A stretch of 64,000 nt of DNA from DATAUD01 sp035511075 (GTDB lineage: Bacteria > Verrucomicrobiota > Verrucomicrobiia > Limisphaerales > Palsa-1400): assembly GCA_035511075.1 (NCBI GenBank), contig DATKFW010000011.1:1-64000 (forward strand). Reading direction: 5' to 3'. Made by a program: the position numbers and the translations under genes. The notes beneath the pieces were generated by a model. That model saw only the letters and a list, made by a program, of their open reading frames with translations, was not told where the DNA came from and did not search any database. Shown piece after piece: positions 25,773 to 34,681 of this stretch; the first letter of the stretch is position 1; the number at the start of each line of letters is the position of its first letter.

Positions 25773-28700
25773 CTAATGCAGCGATTTATCCGGATAGGGC
25801 GGCGGCGGCGGGACAGGGACGGGGTCCTGGCGGATTTGGTCCTTCAAAAATTCGACGGCTTTTTTTAGTTGCGCGTCGTCGCCGGCAAAGGTTGCGTGCG
25901 GCAGATTATCCACGACGATGTCCGGATCGACGCCGTGGCCTTCAACGAGCCATTTTCCTTCCGGGCCGTAAACGCCGGTTTCGGCGGCGGAGGCCATGCC
26001 ATTGTCCGAGAGCACGGTATCGAAGGAAAGCCAGATTTCGCCGCCCCACGTGCGCATGCCGACCAATTTGCCCAGACCAAGACGTTTAAACCCCTCGCTG
26101 AAAGCTTCGCCGTCAGAGGCGGTCTCCTGATCGCACAAGACGACGATGTGGCCGCGAAAGGCGTATTGCATGTTCCAAAACGGCTCGCCAACACGTCTTT
26201 GCCAGTAAAACCACGCTTTGCGCATCAATTTTTCCAGGACCCAACTGTCGATGTTGCCTCCGTTATTGTGCCGGACGTCAATGATCAAGCCCTGGCGCTG
26301 GAACACCGGATAATAATCCCGCGCCCAGCGGGCGATATCGGTGGATCCCATGGCGCGCAAATGGAGGTATCCGATTTGGCCATTTCCCAATTGTTCGACT
26401 TGCTGGCGGCGGGTGTATTCCCACTCGTTGTAGCGCAGGTCCGCCTGGCGCGCGACAGACACGGGGATTACGATTGTGTCGCGCGAGGTCGTCGCACCGG
26501 GAGTTTTGACGCGCAGGAGGACCTGGCGGCCAACCTGATCGCGCAGCAACTCCGATGGATCGGTGGCTGAAAGGGTGTCGACGCCGTTTATCATTTCGAT
26601 GACATCGCCCTCGTGGACATCCACGCCTGGCTGGAGCAGCGGAGAGAAATCCTCCGGATAATCCGGATCGGACTGGTAGATGTGAGAAACGCGGTAGCCC
26701 CCGGCAGCCTGGTCGCGGACGAGGCGGGCGCCCAGGGCGGCAATTTGGATCTGCTCCGGCGATTCGCGAAAATCGCCGCCGAAAACAAAGATGTGGAGGG
26801 CGGACAACTCACCAACCATCTCGGAGATCAAGTCGCTCAATTCGCTGCGATCGGTCACGCGGCCGGCGGCGGGCAGGTATCGCTTGAGAATGGCGGGCCA
26901 ATCCTGGCCCTGCATGTTCGGATCGTAAAAGAAATCGCGTTCCATGCGCCAGGCTTCGACGAACATTTGGCGCCATTCCTGGCGAGGCTCGATGGGGAAA
27001 GTCCAATTCCTCAAATCGACGCTCTTTTCCAGTTTGGCCGGGGCGCTCGAATCGGAGTCTATGATGTAAAAACTGGCGTCCTTGTGGATGAGGATTTTCT
27101 TTCGATCCAAAGATACTTCGTAATCGCCGACATGTTCGGCAAGGGCCTTGAGTTTCGGCTCCGTGTTGGTGATTTCCAGGGTCATGAGCGTCAGATTAGT
27201 TCTGCCGTCGAGGCCGGAGCCGTGCTCGATGAGGAACAGATGCTTGGCGTCTGCGGACAAGTCGCTGTAATTGCCCGGCGGCACGGGAACAGCCTGAATA
27301 CGGGACTCGATGCCGGACAGGTCGATCTTTACATCGGGCGCTGAGTTGGTGTCGTGATCACGGTCCTTGTGTTTGTGCTTGTGCTTGTCGGTGTCTTTGT
27401 TCTTGTCATCTTTTTTCTTTTCCTCCGCCGCGGGATGTAGTTCGTCCGCGGGCTGGAACGGTGAACGTTGGCCGCTGACCAGTGAGAGAGCGTAGAGCTT
27501 GACTGGTTTGTCGAAGTACGGTTCAGGCTCGCGCAAGCCCCAGGGCGAACTGACCGCGGATTCCAGGTGGCGCTCGGAAAGGAAATAAATCCACTTGTCA
27601 TCGGTGCTCCAGACCGGGCTGAAGCTGTTGACGCGATCGGTGGTCAGGGCAGTCGTGTTGCCGTCCTTGAGTCCGTAAATCCAAATTTGGGGGTAGGTAT
27701 TGTCGGCGCCGCGGACGTAGGCCAGCCAGTGGCTGTCGGGCGACCATCTCAGGTCGGAGAAACCGTCCCAGCGACTTGTCGCGATGCGCCGGTTCTTCTT
27801 GTTGTCAATGTCGTAAAGCCAGAGTTGCATGTTTTTGTCGTCGTAGGCGATCCATTTTCCGTCCGGCGAGGGAACGCCCGCAAAACGGAACACATGGCCG
27901 TCCGAGGTAAGTTGCTCGGGTTTGCCGACGCCATTGGCGGGAACGCGATAAAATTCCAGCTCGCTTGTGGCGTCCGAAAGCGCCAGAAGCGACTTTCCGT
28001 CGGGCATGAAACAGGCGGCGCGATAGCGAACGTCGGGTTGGTGGGTGACGTCAACGAACCGGCCTTGTTCCGCCGGGGCCACAAAGACTTCGCCCCGCGC
28101 CGTAAGCGCCAGACGATCGCCGTCGGGCGACAAATGCGCCGCCGTAAGGTACTCCATCGGATTCTTGACCCATTTTTCCCGCTCCTGATCGAAGTCGGAG
28201 GCAAGAGTGATGGGAATAATCTGGTCGGTGTTGGCCGCAATGTCGTAGAGGTGCAAGTCGGGGCCGAGTTGATACACGATCCGTCCCTGGGACGCAGAGG
28301 GAGATTTTACGTCCCAATCGCGATGGTGCGTGACCTGGCGCAAGTCGCCGCCGTTTTCGTCCATGGACCAGAGATTCATCGAGCCGTCGCGGTCGCTGAC
28401 GAAATAGACGCGTCCCTGGCACCAAACCGGCGCTTTGCTGGTGCCGGCAAAATCGGCGGTCAGCGGCACGGCTTCGGCATCGCCCGCGGTGAACTTCCAC
28501 AAGTTCTGGATAAAACCGCCCTTGTAGCGTTTGGTGCTGCTGCCCTGGAATGGCAGGCGCGTGAAATAAAGACTCTTGCCGGTTGGATCGAAGACCCCGT
28601 CGCTGGCCTGACTCAATGGCAGGACGGATTGCTCCCCGGTCTGGATATTGAGAGTTGCCAATTGGCGATTCGGCAACGTGGAATACTTGGCCGTTGCATA

Positions 28701-29096
28701 AAGGATTTTGCCGTCGGGCGTCCAGCCGACGACACCGGCGTATTGCCCGTCGAAAGTGCGGCGGACGGGCAAGCCCCCTTCGGCGGGCATGGTATAGACC
28801 TCGGTTGGCCCTTCATATTCGGCGGAAAAGGCGAGGGTCTTGCCGTCCGGAGAAAAGGCGGCCTGGAACTCCGCGCCCGGATGGGAGGTGAGCCTTTGAG
28901 CCAGGCCGCCCTGGATTCCAACCCGCCACAGATCGCCTTCGGCTGTGAACACAACGGTGTCGCCAAAAATCGTAGGATACCGGTAATAGCCTTGCCTGCC
29001 GGAGGCTTCAGCATCATCGGCATGAAGCCGAAATGCCCCCAGGAGCGAAAGGACAAGAATTGTGCGGAGGCGGAAAATTCTGGTTCGAGGGGTCAT
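25773..29096 (-). CDS. Exported tricorn-like protease (S41 family)
   Basis: A 1107-residue protein with a signal peptide (TILVLSLLGAFRLHA). Residues about 20-640 are beta-propeller repeats (YYRYPTIFGDTVVFTAEGDLWRV then FSPDGKTLAFSAEYEGPTEVY, PSPDGKWIAYDD), followed by a Lys/Asp-rich linker near residue 560 (KKDDKNKDTDKHKHKHKD). Then comes a tricorn-type core domain, a PDZ domain (LLQPGVDVHEGDVIEMINGVD) and the catalytic S41 domain. It carries LHIFVFGG with the family His, and VLCDQETASDGEAFSEGF with the Ser nucleophile. Tricorn proteins degrade peptides in large complexes. The SH pair of archaeal tricorn appears as LH here. Probably periplasmic peptide turnover. Confidence 0.88.
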   Translation of the reverse strand: MTPRTRIFRLRTILVLSLLGAFRLHADDAEASGRQGYYRYPTIFGDTVVFTAEGDLWRVGIQGGLAQRLTSHPGAEFQAAFSPDGKTLAFSAEYEGPTEVYTMPAEGGLPVRRTFDGQYAGVVGWTPDGKILYATAKYSTLPNRQLATLNIQTGEQSVLPLSQASDGVFDPTGKSLYFTRLPFQGSSTKRYKGGFIQNLWKFTAGDAEAVPLTADFAGTSKAPVWCQGRVYFVSDRDGSMNLWSMDENGGDLRQVTHHRDWDVKSPSASQGRIVYQLGPDLHLYDIAANTDQIIPITLASDFDQEREKWVKNPMEYLTAAHLSPDGDRLALTARGEVFVAPAEQGRFVDVTHQPDVRYRAACFMPDGKSLLALSDATSELEFYRVPANGVGKPEQLTSDGHVFRFAGVPSPDGKWIAYDDKNMQLWLYDIDNKKNRRIATSRWDGFSDLRWSPDSHWLAYVRGADNTYPQIWIYGLKDGNTTALTTDRVNSFSPVWSTDDKWIYFLSERHLESAVSSPWGLREPEPYFDKPVKLYALSLVSGQRSPFQPADELHPAAEEKKKDDKNKDTDKHKHKHKDRDHDTNSAPDVKIDLSGIESRIQAVPVPPGNYSDLSADAKHLFLIEHGSGLDGRTNLTLMTLEITNTEPKLKALAEHVGDYEVSLDRKKILIHKDASFYIIDSDSSAPAKLEKSVDLRNWTFPIEPRQEWRQMFVEAWRMERDFFYDPNMQGQDWPAILKRYLPAAGRVTDRSELSDLISEMVGELSALHIFVFGGDFRESPEQIQIAALGARLVRDQAAGGYRVSHIYQSDPDYPEDFSPLLQPGVDVHEGDVIEMINGVDTLSATDPSELLRDQVGRQVLLRVKTPGATTSRDTIVIPVSVARQADLRYNEWEYTRRQQVEQLGNGQIGYLHLRAMGSTDIARWARDYYPVFQRQGLIIDVRHNNGGNIDSWVLEKLMRKAWFYWQRRVGEPFWNMQYAFRGHIVVLCDQETASDGEAFSEGFKRLGLGKLVGMRTWGGEIWLSFDTVLSDNGMASAAETGVYGPEGKWLVEGHGVDPDIVVDNLPHATFAGDDAQLKKAVEFLKDQIRQDPVPVPPPPPYPDKSLH

Positions 29097-29255
29097 ATCA
29101 TTTCCATGGACACCGATGAAAGCGGATATGTATGAAAATTTCAAAATATATTTGATTCAGCGGCTCGGTTCGCGCGGAAAAATGGCGGCCACATTTTTTA
29201 TGGCGGTTCCCGCGTCGTAATCCTAGTCTTGAACCGGTTCTCCTTATTAAGACCA

Positions 29256-30014
29256 ATGGAACTCACTGAACAAGCCGGGGAAATTAGAACGGCGACCGGC
29301 GCCGGACGGGCGTTTGACTTTTACGCGGACACGTTCTCGTATCGGAACGAATTGGTCTGGGAATATCGGTTTGATCCGGAGACCCGGAGGGCCAGCACCC
29401 GAAAGAACGATCCCCCGCCCTGTTACGCCCACCATTGCTTCGTTGTCGTGCGTTCCGCACGACAGTTTTATTTGCATGGTGCGTTCCTGCCGGATCGCCA
29501 AGCGACCGACGCGACCGGCTACCGGGAAATCATTCGTTCCGTCACTGGGCGAAGCGCGTTTCGTCTATCGGCACCGGGGGACCGGATCGCCATCCCTGGC
29601 TTTGCCAACCTGCGGCAGTTTAGCGCGGCGCATGGTGACTTGTTGCGCGAAAACTGCGGCGGCGCGTGGCAAAGCTACACCCAGCGCGGAAACTGGCGGA
29701 TGATTCTGCCTTTCACTCGGCGCGGGCAGGCGAGGATGGCCGGGGACATTCAGGAAGCGCTCGCGTCCGGACGGCTTCCCATCATCCACGTGGTGACTTT
29801 TCCCCGGCTGACGATCAACCACGTATTGCTGATCTTTGGAGTGTCCACGGCGGGGGGCGGGTTGGAATTCCACTGCTACGATCCAAATATTTGCGAGAAA
29901 CCGCTCATCCTTGTGTACGACAGTGCCGGGCGGACATTTATTTTTCCCCGCACGCACTATTTCCCGGGAGGGAAGGTAAATGTTTACGAAATTTACCGCG
30001 GGTGGTTTCTCTAA
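29256..30014 (+). CDS. Possible papain-fold (C39/transglutaminase-like) protein
   Basis: A 252-residue protein that I cannot assign to a named family. The pattern resembles cysteine enzymes: a Cys in LLRENCGGAWQSY (about residue 129), a His in TINHVLLIFGV (about 187), and an Asp/Asn-rich YDPN following at about 209. The Cys...HxxxxxxG...YDPN order is the one used by C39-like and transglutaminase-like folds. The N-terminal 80 residues are polar with WEYRFDPETRRAS. No signal peptide is clear, so it is probably cytosolic. A TTG at 29229 would add 9 residues. The 3' end overlaps the convergent glycosyltransferase gene by 77 bp. Fold assignment is a pattern-based guess. Confidence 0.5.
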   Translation: MELTEQAGEIRTATGAGRAFDFYADTFSYRNELVWEYRFDPETRRASTRKNDPPPCYAHHCFVVVRSARQFYLHGAFLPDRQATDATGYREIIRSVTGRSAFRLSAPGDRIAIPGFANLRQFSAAHGDLLRENCGGAWQSYTQRGNWRMILPFTRRGQARMAGDIQEALASGRLPIIHVVTFPRLTINHVLLIFGVSTAGGGLEFHCYDPNICEKPLILVYDSAGRTFIFPRTHYFPGGKVNVYEIYRGWFL

Positions 30015-30678
30015 ATATTTCCGTGTACCAGAGCAACCAGCGCCAGGTGTCCGAAAGCGGGCGGATTTTGCTGCGTTCACCGCGATAAATCGTTTGAACC
30101 GGAACAAATTCGACCCGGAAACCGCGTTGGACAAACGACAGGAGCATCTCCGATTCATATTCGAAATGGCGCGTCGCCGCTCCCGCCTGGCGCGCCCGCC
30201 GCAAATCAACCAGGCGAAATCCGCACTGCGAATCCGGCAAGGCGCGCCCCGCGTAAAAGGACAGACAGGCGCTCATGGCGCGATTGGCGGCGCGGCGCGA
30301 CCAGGGCATTGACCCTGGCGCCATCGTTCGGCTGCCTACGACAAGGTCCGCGCCCGTATCGCGGCCGCACGACAGAAAGCGCGGGATGTCGTCCGGGGAA
30401 TGTTGTCCATCGCCATCGAGCGTTACGGCGTGGCTGAAGCCCAACACCTCCAAGTGTCGAAAACCGGCCTGGAGCGCCGCCCCCTTGCCTTGTCCCGGCC
30501 ACAACGCAAGGCAGTCCACACCCATTTCCCGCGCGATCGCGCCCGTGGCATCGCGCGAGCCGTCATCCACCACCAGGACCGCCGGCAGAAATCGCCGGAC
30601 TTCCTGCAACAACCCCGGCAAGGCCACCGCCTCGTCACGGCACGGAATCAAGGCGGCCCATGAATGGGACTGGCGCAT
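29938..30678 (-). CDS. Family 2 glycosyltransferase (dolichyl-phosphate-mannose-synthase-like)
   Basis: A 246-residue GT-A enzyme. ALIPCRDEAVALPGLLQEVRR opens the nucleotide-binding fold. LVVDDGSRDATGAIA contains the DDGS motif, and GKGAALQAGFRH and TLDGDGQHSPDDIP (the metal-binding DGDGQ) follow. SQCGFRLVDLRR is the acceptor-side motif. This is the DPM1/undecaprenyl-phosphate glycosyltransferase type, acting at the cytosolic face of the inner membrane on a nucleotide sugar. It lacks C-terminal membrane helices, so it may bind a partner. Acceptor unknown. Convergent overlap with the upstream-listed gene. Confidence 0.85.
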   Translation of the reverse strand: MRQSHSWAALIPCRDEAVALPGLLQEVRRFLPAVLVVDDGSRDATGAIAREMGVDCLALWPGQGKGAALQAGFRHLEVLGFSHAVTLDGDGQHSPDDIPRFLSCGRDTGADLVVGSRTMAPGSMPWSRRAANRAMSACLSFYAGRALPDSQCGFRLVDLRRARQAGAATRHFEYESEMLLSFVQRGFRVEFVPVQTIYRGERSKIRPLSDTWRWLLWYTEIFRETTRGKFRKHLPSLPGNSACGEK

Positions 30679-30780
30679 ACGAGCATTATAAAACCGATGG
30701 GAGGCCAGCGGGACAGAAAATATTGCGCATCTTCTTTTGACTGGCCAAAACCGCCTTGATAAGGCAATGTAAAGGCCAAG

Positions 30781-32748
30781 ATGAGCGATTTGGAGGCCAT
30801 TCGAGACGTCCTGGCTCGTGCCGCGCGCCGCCGCCGCCTGGAATGCGCCTTGGATGGCTTATGGAATGGACTCTTCGCCGGCGCCCTGCTCTGGTTGACG
30901 GCCCTCATTATCTACAAAATTGCTCCGGTTCCGTCTTTTATTCTCGTTGTCGCCGCTTCATTGGGCGGCTTGTTCATGGCCGGGGGATTTATCCGTGGCT
31001 GGATGCGAAAGCCAACTTTGCAACAAACGGCCCGGCGCCTGGATCAACGGCAGGATTTGCAGGAGCGCCTCAGTACCGCCCTTGAGATGGCCTCCTCCGG
31101 GCCGGACACGGGCTGGCGCGCGTTACTGGTGTCGGATGCCGCGCGATTCGCCGGCAAATTGGACCCGCGCAAGATTTTTCCGTTCCGGCTTCCGCGCGTG
31201 GGCTTGTGGTCAATGACAGCCCTGGCACTGGCGGCGGGATTGGGGTTCATGCCGGAATATCGCAGCAAGGATTATCTGGCCAAGCAGCAGGACTCCCAGG
31301 CCATCAAGGAGGCTGGCAAGAAAATTATCGAAATCACCCAGCACACTCTCGCTCACCGTCCACCGGCGCTGGAACCGACCCGTCAGGCGCTGGAAAGCGT
31401 GGAGCAATTGGGATTGCGCATGGACAAGGCTAATTTAACCCGCAACGACGCGCTGAAAGACCTGGCCAATGTCGCGGACAAGCTCAAGGCGCAGTTGCAG
31501 GATTTGGGCAAGAAGAATCCGGAGTTCAACGCCCTCGAACGCGAGGCGCGCCAACCCTCAACCACTCCCAATAACGGTTCGGCCGCCCAAAAACAAATGG
31601 ACGACCTGCAAAAATCGCTTGGCAAAGCCGGCGAGAATCCAGCCGCGCTGGATAAGCTGTCCGAGGAGATGCAAAAATTGCAGCAAGCGGCCGCGGGGCT
31701 GTCCAAGGCCAGTCCGGCCCAGGCCGCCGCCGAACGGCAAAAAATGGCCCAGAAGCTCGCGGACCTCGCCAAGGAGGCTAAAGAGCTTGGGCAACCGATG
31801 CCGAATCTCGACGACGCCATCGCCGCGCTGGAAGCCAATCGAACGGACAGTTTTCAGAAAGACATGGACTTGGCGACGACCGATCTGGAGAAGGTCCAGC
31901 AGGTGGCCAAAGCCTTGCAGCAGCTTCAGAAGCAGGCGGACCGGGACGGCAAAGACCTCCCGGAGCAGTTGAAATTTGGTCAGGCCGAACTGGCGGGCAA
32001 GACGCTGGAACACATGATCGACCAATTGCGATCAGGCAGCATGACCGACCAGCAGGTTGCCCGGATGCTCGATGAGGTTTCGCGGTCGGTGTCGCCTGCC
32101 ACACCCTATGGGGATGCTTCGCATGACCTGCACGAGGCGGCCCAGCAGCTTCGTTCCGGCGATAAGCCCGGCTCGGCGCAATCTCTGGCCGCGGCGGCGA
32201 AGGAATTGGAGAAAATCATGGCGCAAATGGAAGATGCCAAGGCCGTGCAGGGTTCGCTGGATGCTTTGAACAAGGCGGAAATTTGCCTCGCCACTCACTC
32301 GGGATGGGGGGAGTGCCCATTTTGCGGCGATTGCAGCGGCCGTTGCCTGGAAGCGGGCCATTGTCTGGGCCTTGGCAGAGGTCCAGGCGGCCGGGGCGTC
32401 GGCACGTGGACCGATGACGATTCGCAATTGTATCCGAAGATGAGCGGTTTGTGGGACAATAGCGGGGCTAATCGCCCGGACACGGCCCCGCGCGGCTTGA
32501 CAGATCGCGGCGACCCTCAGTTGGCGGATAATCTGGCGCCGACAAAATTGCATGGCCAAATCAGTCCCGGCGGGCCGATGCCGAGCATCACTCTCAAGGG
32601 AGTAAGCATCAAGGGGCAGAGTTCCGTCAGCTACCAGGAAGCGGCCACCGCCGCGCAGAGTGACGCCCAGAGCGCCCTCAACCAGGACCAGGTGCCCCGC
32701 GCTTACCAGGGCGCCGTCAAGGATTACTTCAACGACTTGAAGAAGTAG
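30781..32748 (+). CDS. Large coiled-coil membrane protein (DUF4175-like)
   Basis: A 655-residue protein. Two hydrophobic helices lie near residues 27-46 and 50-72, a third near 143-158. Residues 180-500 are Ala/Gln/Lys/Glu-rich coiled coil (many KELEKIMAQMEDAKAVQ-type heptads). A Cys-rich patch with WGECPFCGDCSGRCLEAGHC near residues 510-530 could bind metal. The C-terminus (VPRAYQGAVKDYFNDL) resembles the end of DUF4175/BatA-associated proteins. SD AAGG lies 9 nt upstream of the ATG. Such proteins often accompany MoxR ATPases, but none is visible here. Function unknown. Confidence 0.65.
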   Translation: MSDLEAIRDVLARAARRRRLECALDGLWNGLFAGALLWLTALIIYKIAPVPSFILVVAASLGGLFMAGGFIRGWMRKPTLQQTARRLDQRQDLQERLSTALEMASSGPDTGWRALLVSDAARFAGKLDPRKIFPFRLPRVGLWSMTALALAAGLGFMPEYRSKDYLAKQQDSQAIKEAGKKIIEITQHTLAHRPPALEPTRQALESVEQLGLRMDKANLTRNDALKDLANVADKLKAQLQDLGKKNPEFNALEREARQPSTTPNNGSAAQKQMDDLQKSLGKAGENPAALDKLSEEMQKLQQAAAGLSKASPAQAAAERQKMAQKLADLAKEAKELGQPMPNLDDAIAALEANRTDSFQKDMDLATTDLEKVQQVAKALQQLQKQADRDGKDLPEQLKFGQAELAGKTLEHMIDQLRSGSMTDQQVARMLDEVSRSVSPATPYGDASHDLHEAAQQLRSGDKPGSAQSLAAAAKELEKIMAQMEDAKAVQGSLDALNKAEICLATHSGWGECPFCGDCSGRCLEAGHCLGLGRGPGGRGVGTWTDDDSQLYPKMSGLWDNSGANRPDTAPRGLTDRGDPQLADNLAPTKLHGQISPGGPMPSITLKGVSIKGQSSVSYQEAATAAQSDAQSALNQDQVPRAYQGAVKDYFNDLKK

Positions 32749-33020
32749 CCGGCGCCGGCAAAGACAATCACGGTGGCAATGGCCACGACCCACCAGAACC
32801 AGTGGATTCCCCGTGGCACGGGTGATTGCTTCGGGTCCAATTCGCGTTTAACAAATTCGTCGTAGTCGAACGATTCATCAGGGAGACCCAAACCGCTGGC
32901 GTAAGCTTCCTCGGACCACCCGGTGTTTTCGTCCGCGCCGCATTCCGGACATGCCTTGGCGCCCCTGGGGACATCGGCGCCGCATGCGGGACAAATTTCG
33001 GGCGTCCTGGATGGGTTCAA
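32724..33020 (-). CDS. Zinc-ribbon single-span membrane protein
   Basis: A 98-residue protein. From the TTG at 33020 it reads MNPSRTPEICPACGADVPRG with CxxC pairs (CPAC, CPEC) forming a zinc ribbon at residues 10-30. A C-terminal transmembrane helix (WWVVAIATVIVFAGAGYFF) follows. The TTG shares TTGA with the upstream gene's stop, a coupling arrangement, so this start is preferred over 33089. Its last 25 bp overlap the end of the convergent coiled-coil gene. Likely an anchor or small regulator; unnamed family. Confidence 0.55.
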   Translation of the reverse strand: MNPSRTPEICPACGADVPRGAKACPECGADENTGWSEEAYASGLGLPDESFDYDEFVKRELDPKQSPVPRGIHWFWWVVAIATVIVFAGAGYFFKSLK

Positions 33021-33778
33021 TGCGGCTTGGATTGGGAGAATTCGCCCACGATCCCGCGGGCATTCAACATGGCCGGGGAAGAGGCGCACGGGTCCACGCT
33101 CCAGCGCGCCGCAAGTTGATTGACGTTGTCCGAATTGGCGGTAAGCACGTCACGAATGGCAAAGGGATTCTGCTCGGTGCCGTATCCAAAGCAAACCAGG
33201 CCCAGGTCCCGTTCGGCCGCGGTGACCGGGCCCTGGTTCCACAACGTTTCGCCGGCCCACGCGTAAGCCCGATAGACATGGCCCCTTTCGAGCAGGGCCC
33301 AGCAATGATAATTGACGACGCGGCTGGCGCTGAAAAACTGGACGTGGCCCAGCTTGCGGCTTAATTCGGTCAAGAAGCGGTAGCAGAGATCGACATCCTC
33401 GGCCGGTTCCGGCAATCCCGGTCCAACGACCAGCACCCACCCGGAAACGGGAGGCGAGATGAACAATTTGTCCTCGCGGGCTTCCGCCAACCCTTCCTCC
33501 CACGAACACGCCGTCGGCCGATTGAGGTGGAAGGCGGCTTGCACGACAGAGGGATCATTGGCTTTGACAGCCAGCCATCGGCTCGGCTGCTCGAACGGGG
33601 ACGTCCGAAAGCCATCGGTCCCGGTTGAAGCCGGCAGCCGATTCGGCGGCGGATCGGAATTCACCCCCGAGGCGCGGCGCCAGGCGCAGTAGATGAAAAA
33701 CAGTCCGGTTCCCAAAACGATTCCAAACGGAATCAGCATCAGGAGCCACGCGACTTCCTTGATCTCAGCCGGGCTCAC
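33017..33778 (-). CDS. Membrane-anchored protein of unknown function
   Basis: A 253-residue protein starting at GTG. An N-terminal helix (VAWLLMLIPFGIVLGTGLFF) anchors it. The soluble part contains SGWVLVVGPGLPEPAEDVD and VQFFSASRVVNYHCWALLERGHVYRAYAW, which look like an alpha/beta fold in related hypothetical proteins. Not recognised. It is followed by the zinc-ribbon gene with a TTGA overlap, so the two are probably one operon of small membrane proteins. Confidence 0.55.
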   Translation of the reverse strand: MSPAEIKEVAWLLMLIPFGIVLGTGLFFIYCAWRRASGVNSDPPPNRLPASTGTDGFRTSPFEQPSRWLAVKANDPSVVQAAFHLNRPTACSWEEGLAEAREDKLFISPPVSGWVLVVGPGLPEPAEDVDLCYRFLTELSRKLGHVQFFSASRVVNYHCWALLERGHVYRAYAWAGETLWNQGPVTAAERDLGLVCFGYGTEQNPFAIRDVLTANSDNVNQLAARWSVDPCASSPAMLNARGIVGEFSQSKPH

Positions 33779-34085
33779 ACCAACCTCATTCTAGTCCTCT
33801 GTTTATTGTCTTTCAATGACAAATGTGTCTGCGCCGCCAAAATCCTTCAAACAAAATCGACCGCGGTCCGCATGAATCTATTATACACCGAGTCCGCGAG
33901 CAATTGCCATGCGGAATTTGCCCTTTTTTTATTTGATACTTTTCCTCACGGTCGCCCCGTTCCAGAATCAGCCGAGTCGTCAATGCGCAAGTTTTTCACA
34001 GCCAACTGGAGGTACCTGATGCGCCGGAGGCCGGTTTGACAACGCGCCGGGGTTTGTTAGCTTATTTAAGACCGAAAACAATGCT
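33779..34085. other. Divergent intergenic region, 307 bp
   Basis: No gene found with good support. A TTGACA at 34036-34041 points towards the peroxiredoxin gene but has no clear -10 box at normal spacing. A short plus-strand frame from 33806 to 34039 shows no family likeness and was rejected. Confidence 0.5.
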
Positions 34086-34634
34086 ATGAAAACACTTCAC
34101 GCCTTATCCTACTGGCTAATCGCGGCGGCTTTCGCGGTGAGCGCAACTCCGCTGCTGGCGACAGTCGCGCTTGAGGAAGGCAATGTGGCCCCGCTTTTCA
34201 CCGGCCACGACCAGGATGGCAAGAAATTCAATCTCAAATCGGAAATCGGCAAACAGATCGTGCTGCTCTATTTCTATCCCAAGGACGACACCAGAGGCTG
34301 CACCGCCGAGGCTTGCGGCTTGCGCGACAGAATGCTCGATTTCAAACAGCGCGATGTCGAGGTGGTTGGCGTCAGTTTCGACAACGCCGAGAGCCACCAA
34401 CAATTCGTTTTCAAGTACAACCTGAACTTTCTGCTCCTGGCCGATACCAAGGGCGAAATCGCCGACGCTTACGGCGTTCGCGCGACGCCAAACGGGAAGA
34501 TGGCGCGGCGCGTGAGCTTTTTGATCGGGCTCAATGGCCGCATCGTGCATATCACCGATTCGCCGGATCCGGCGGTTCACTTGCGCGAGATGCAGGAAGC
34601 GATCGGGCACCTTGAAGAAAAGACCTGGCCTTAA
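34086..34634 (+). CDS. Exported thioredoxin-dependent peroxiredoxin (PrxQ/Bcp type)
   Basis: A 182-residue protein with a signal peptide (LIAAAFAVSATPLLAT). The PrxQ motif YPKDDTRGCTAEACGLRD carries the peroxidatic Cys72 and the resolving Cys77. FDNAESHQQFVFKYNLNF and NGKMARRVSFLIGLNGRI complete the thioredoxin fold. It reduces peroxides. Most Bcp proteins are cytosolic; the signal peptide here places it in the periplasm. It lies upstream of mnmA but points the opposite way (converging; 47 bp between the stops), so it is a separate transcription unit. Confidence 0.9.
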   Translation: MKTLHALSYWLIAAAFAVSATPLLATVALEEGNVAPLFTGHDQDGKKFNLKSEIGKQIVLLYFYPKDDTRGCTAEACGLRDRMLDFKQRDVEVVGVSFDNAESHQQFVFKYNLNFLLLADTKGEIADAYGVRATPNGKMARRVSFLIGLNGRIVHITDSPDPAVHLREMQEAIGHLEEKTWP

Positions 34635-34681
34635 CCGAATTTTCCGCCCTCGCGACTGGAAGATTGGTTAACAAGCCCTGG

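Noticed and set aside
33806..34039. Plus-strand frame in the gap before the peroxiredoxin gene
   Set aside because: No recognisable domain and no ribosome binding site.
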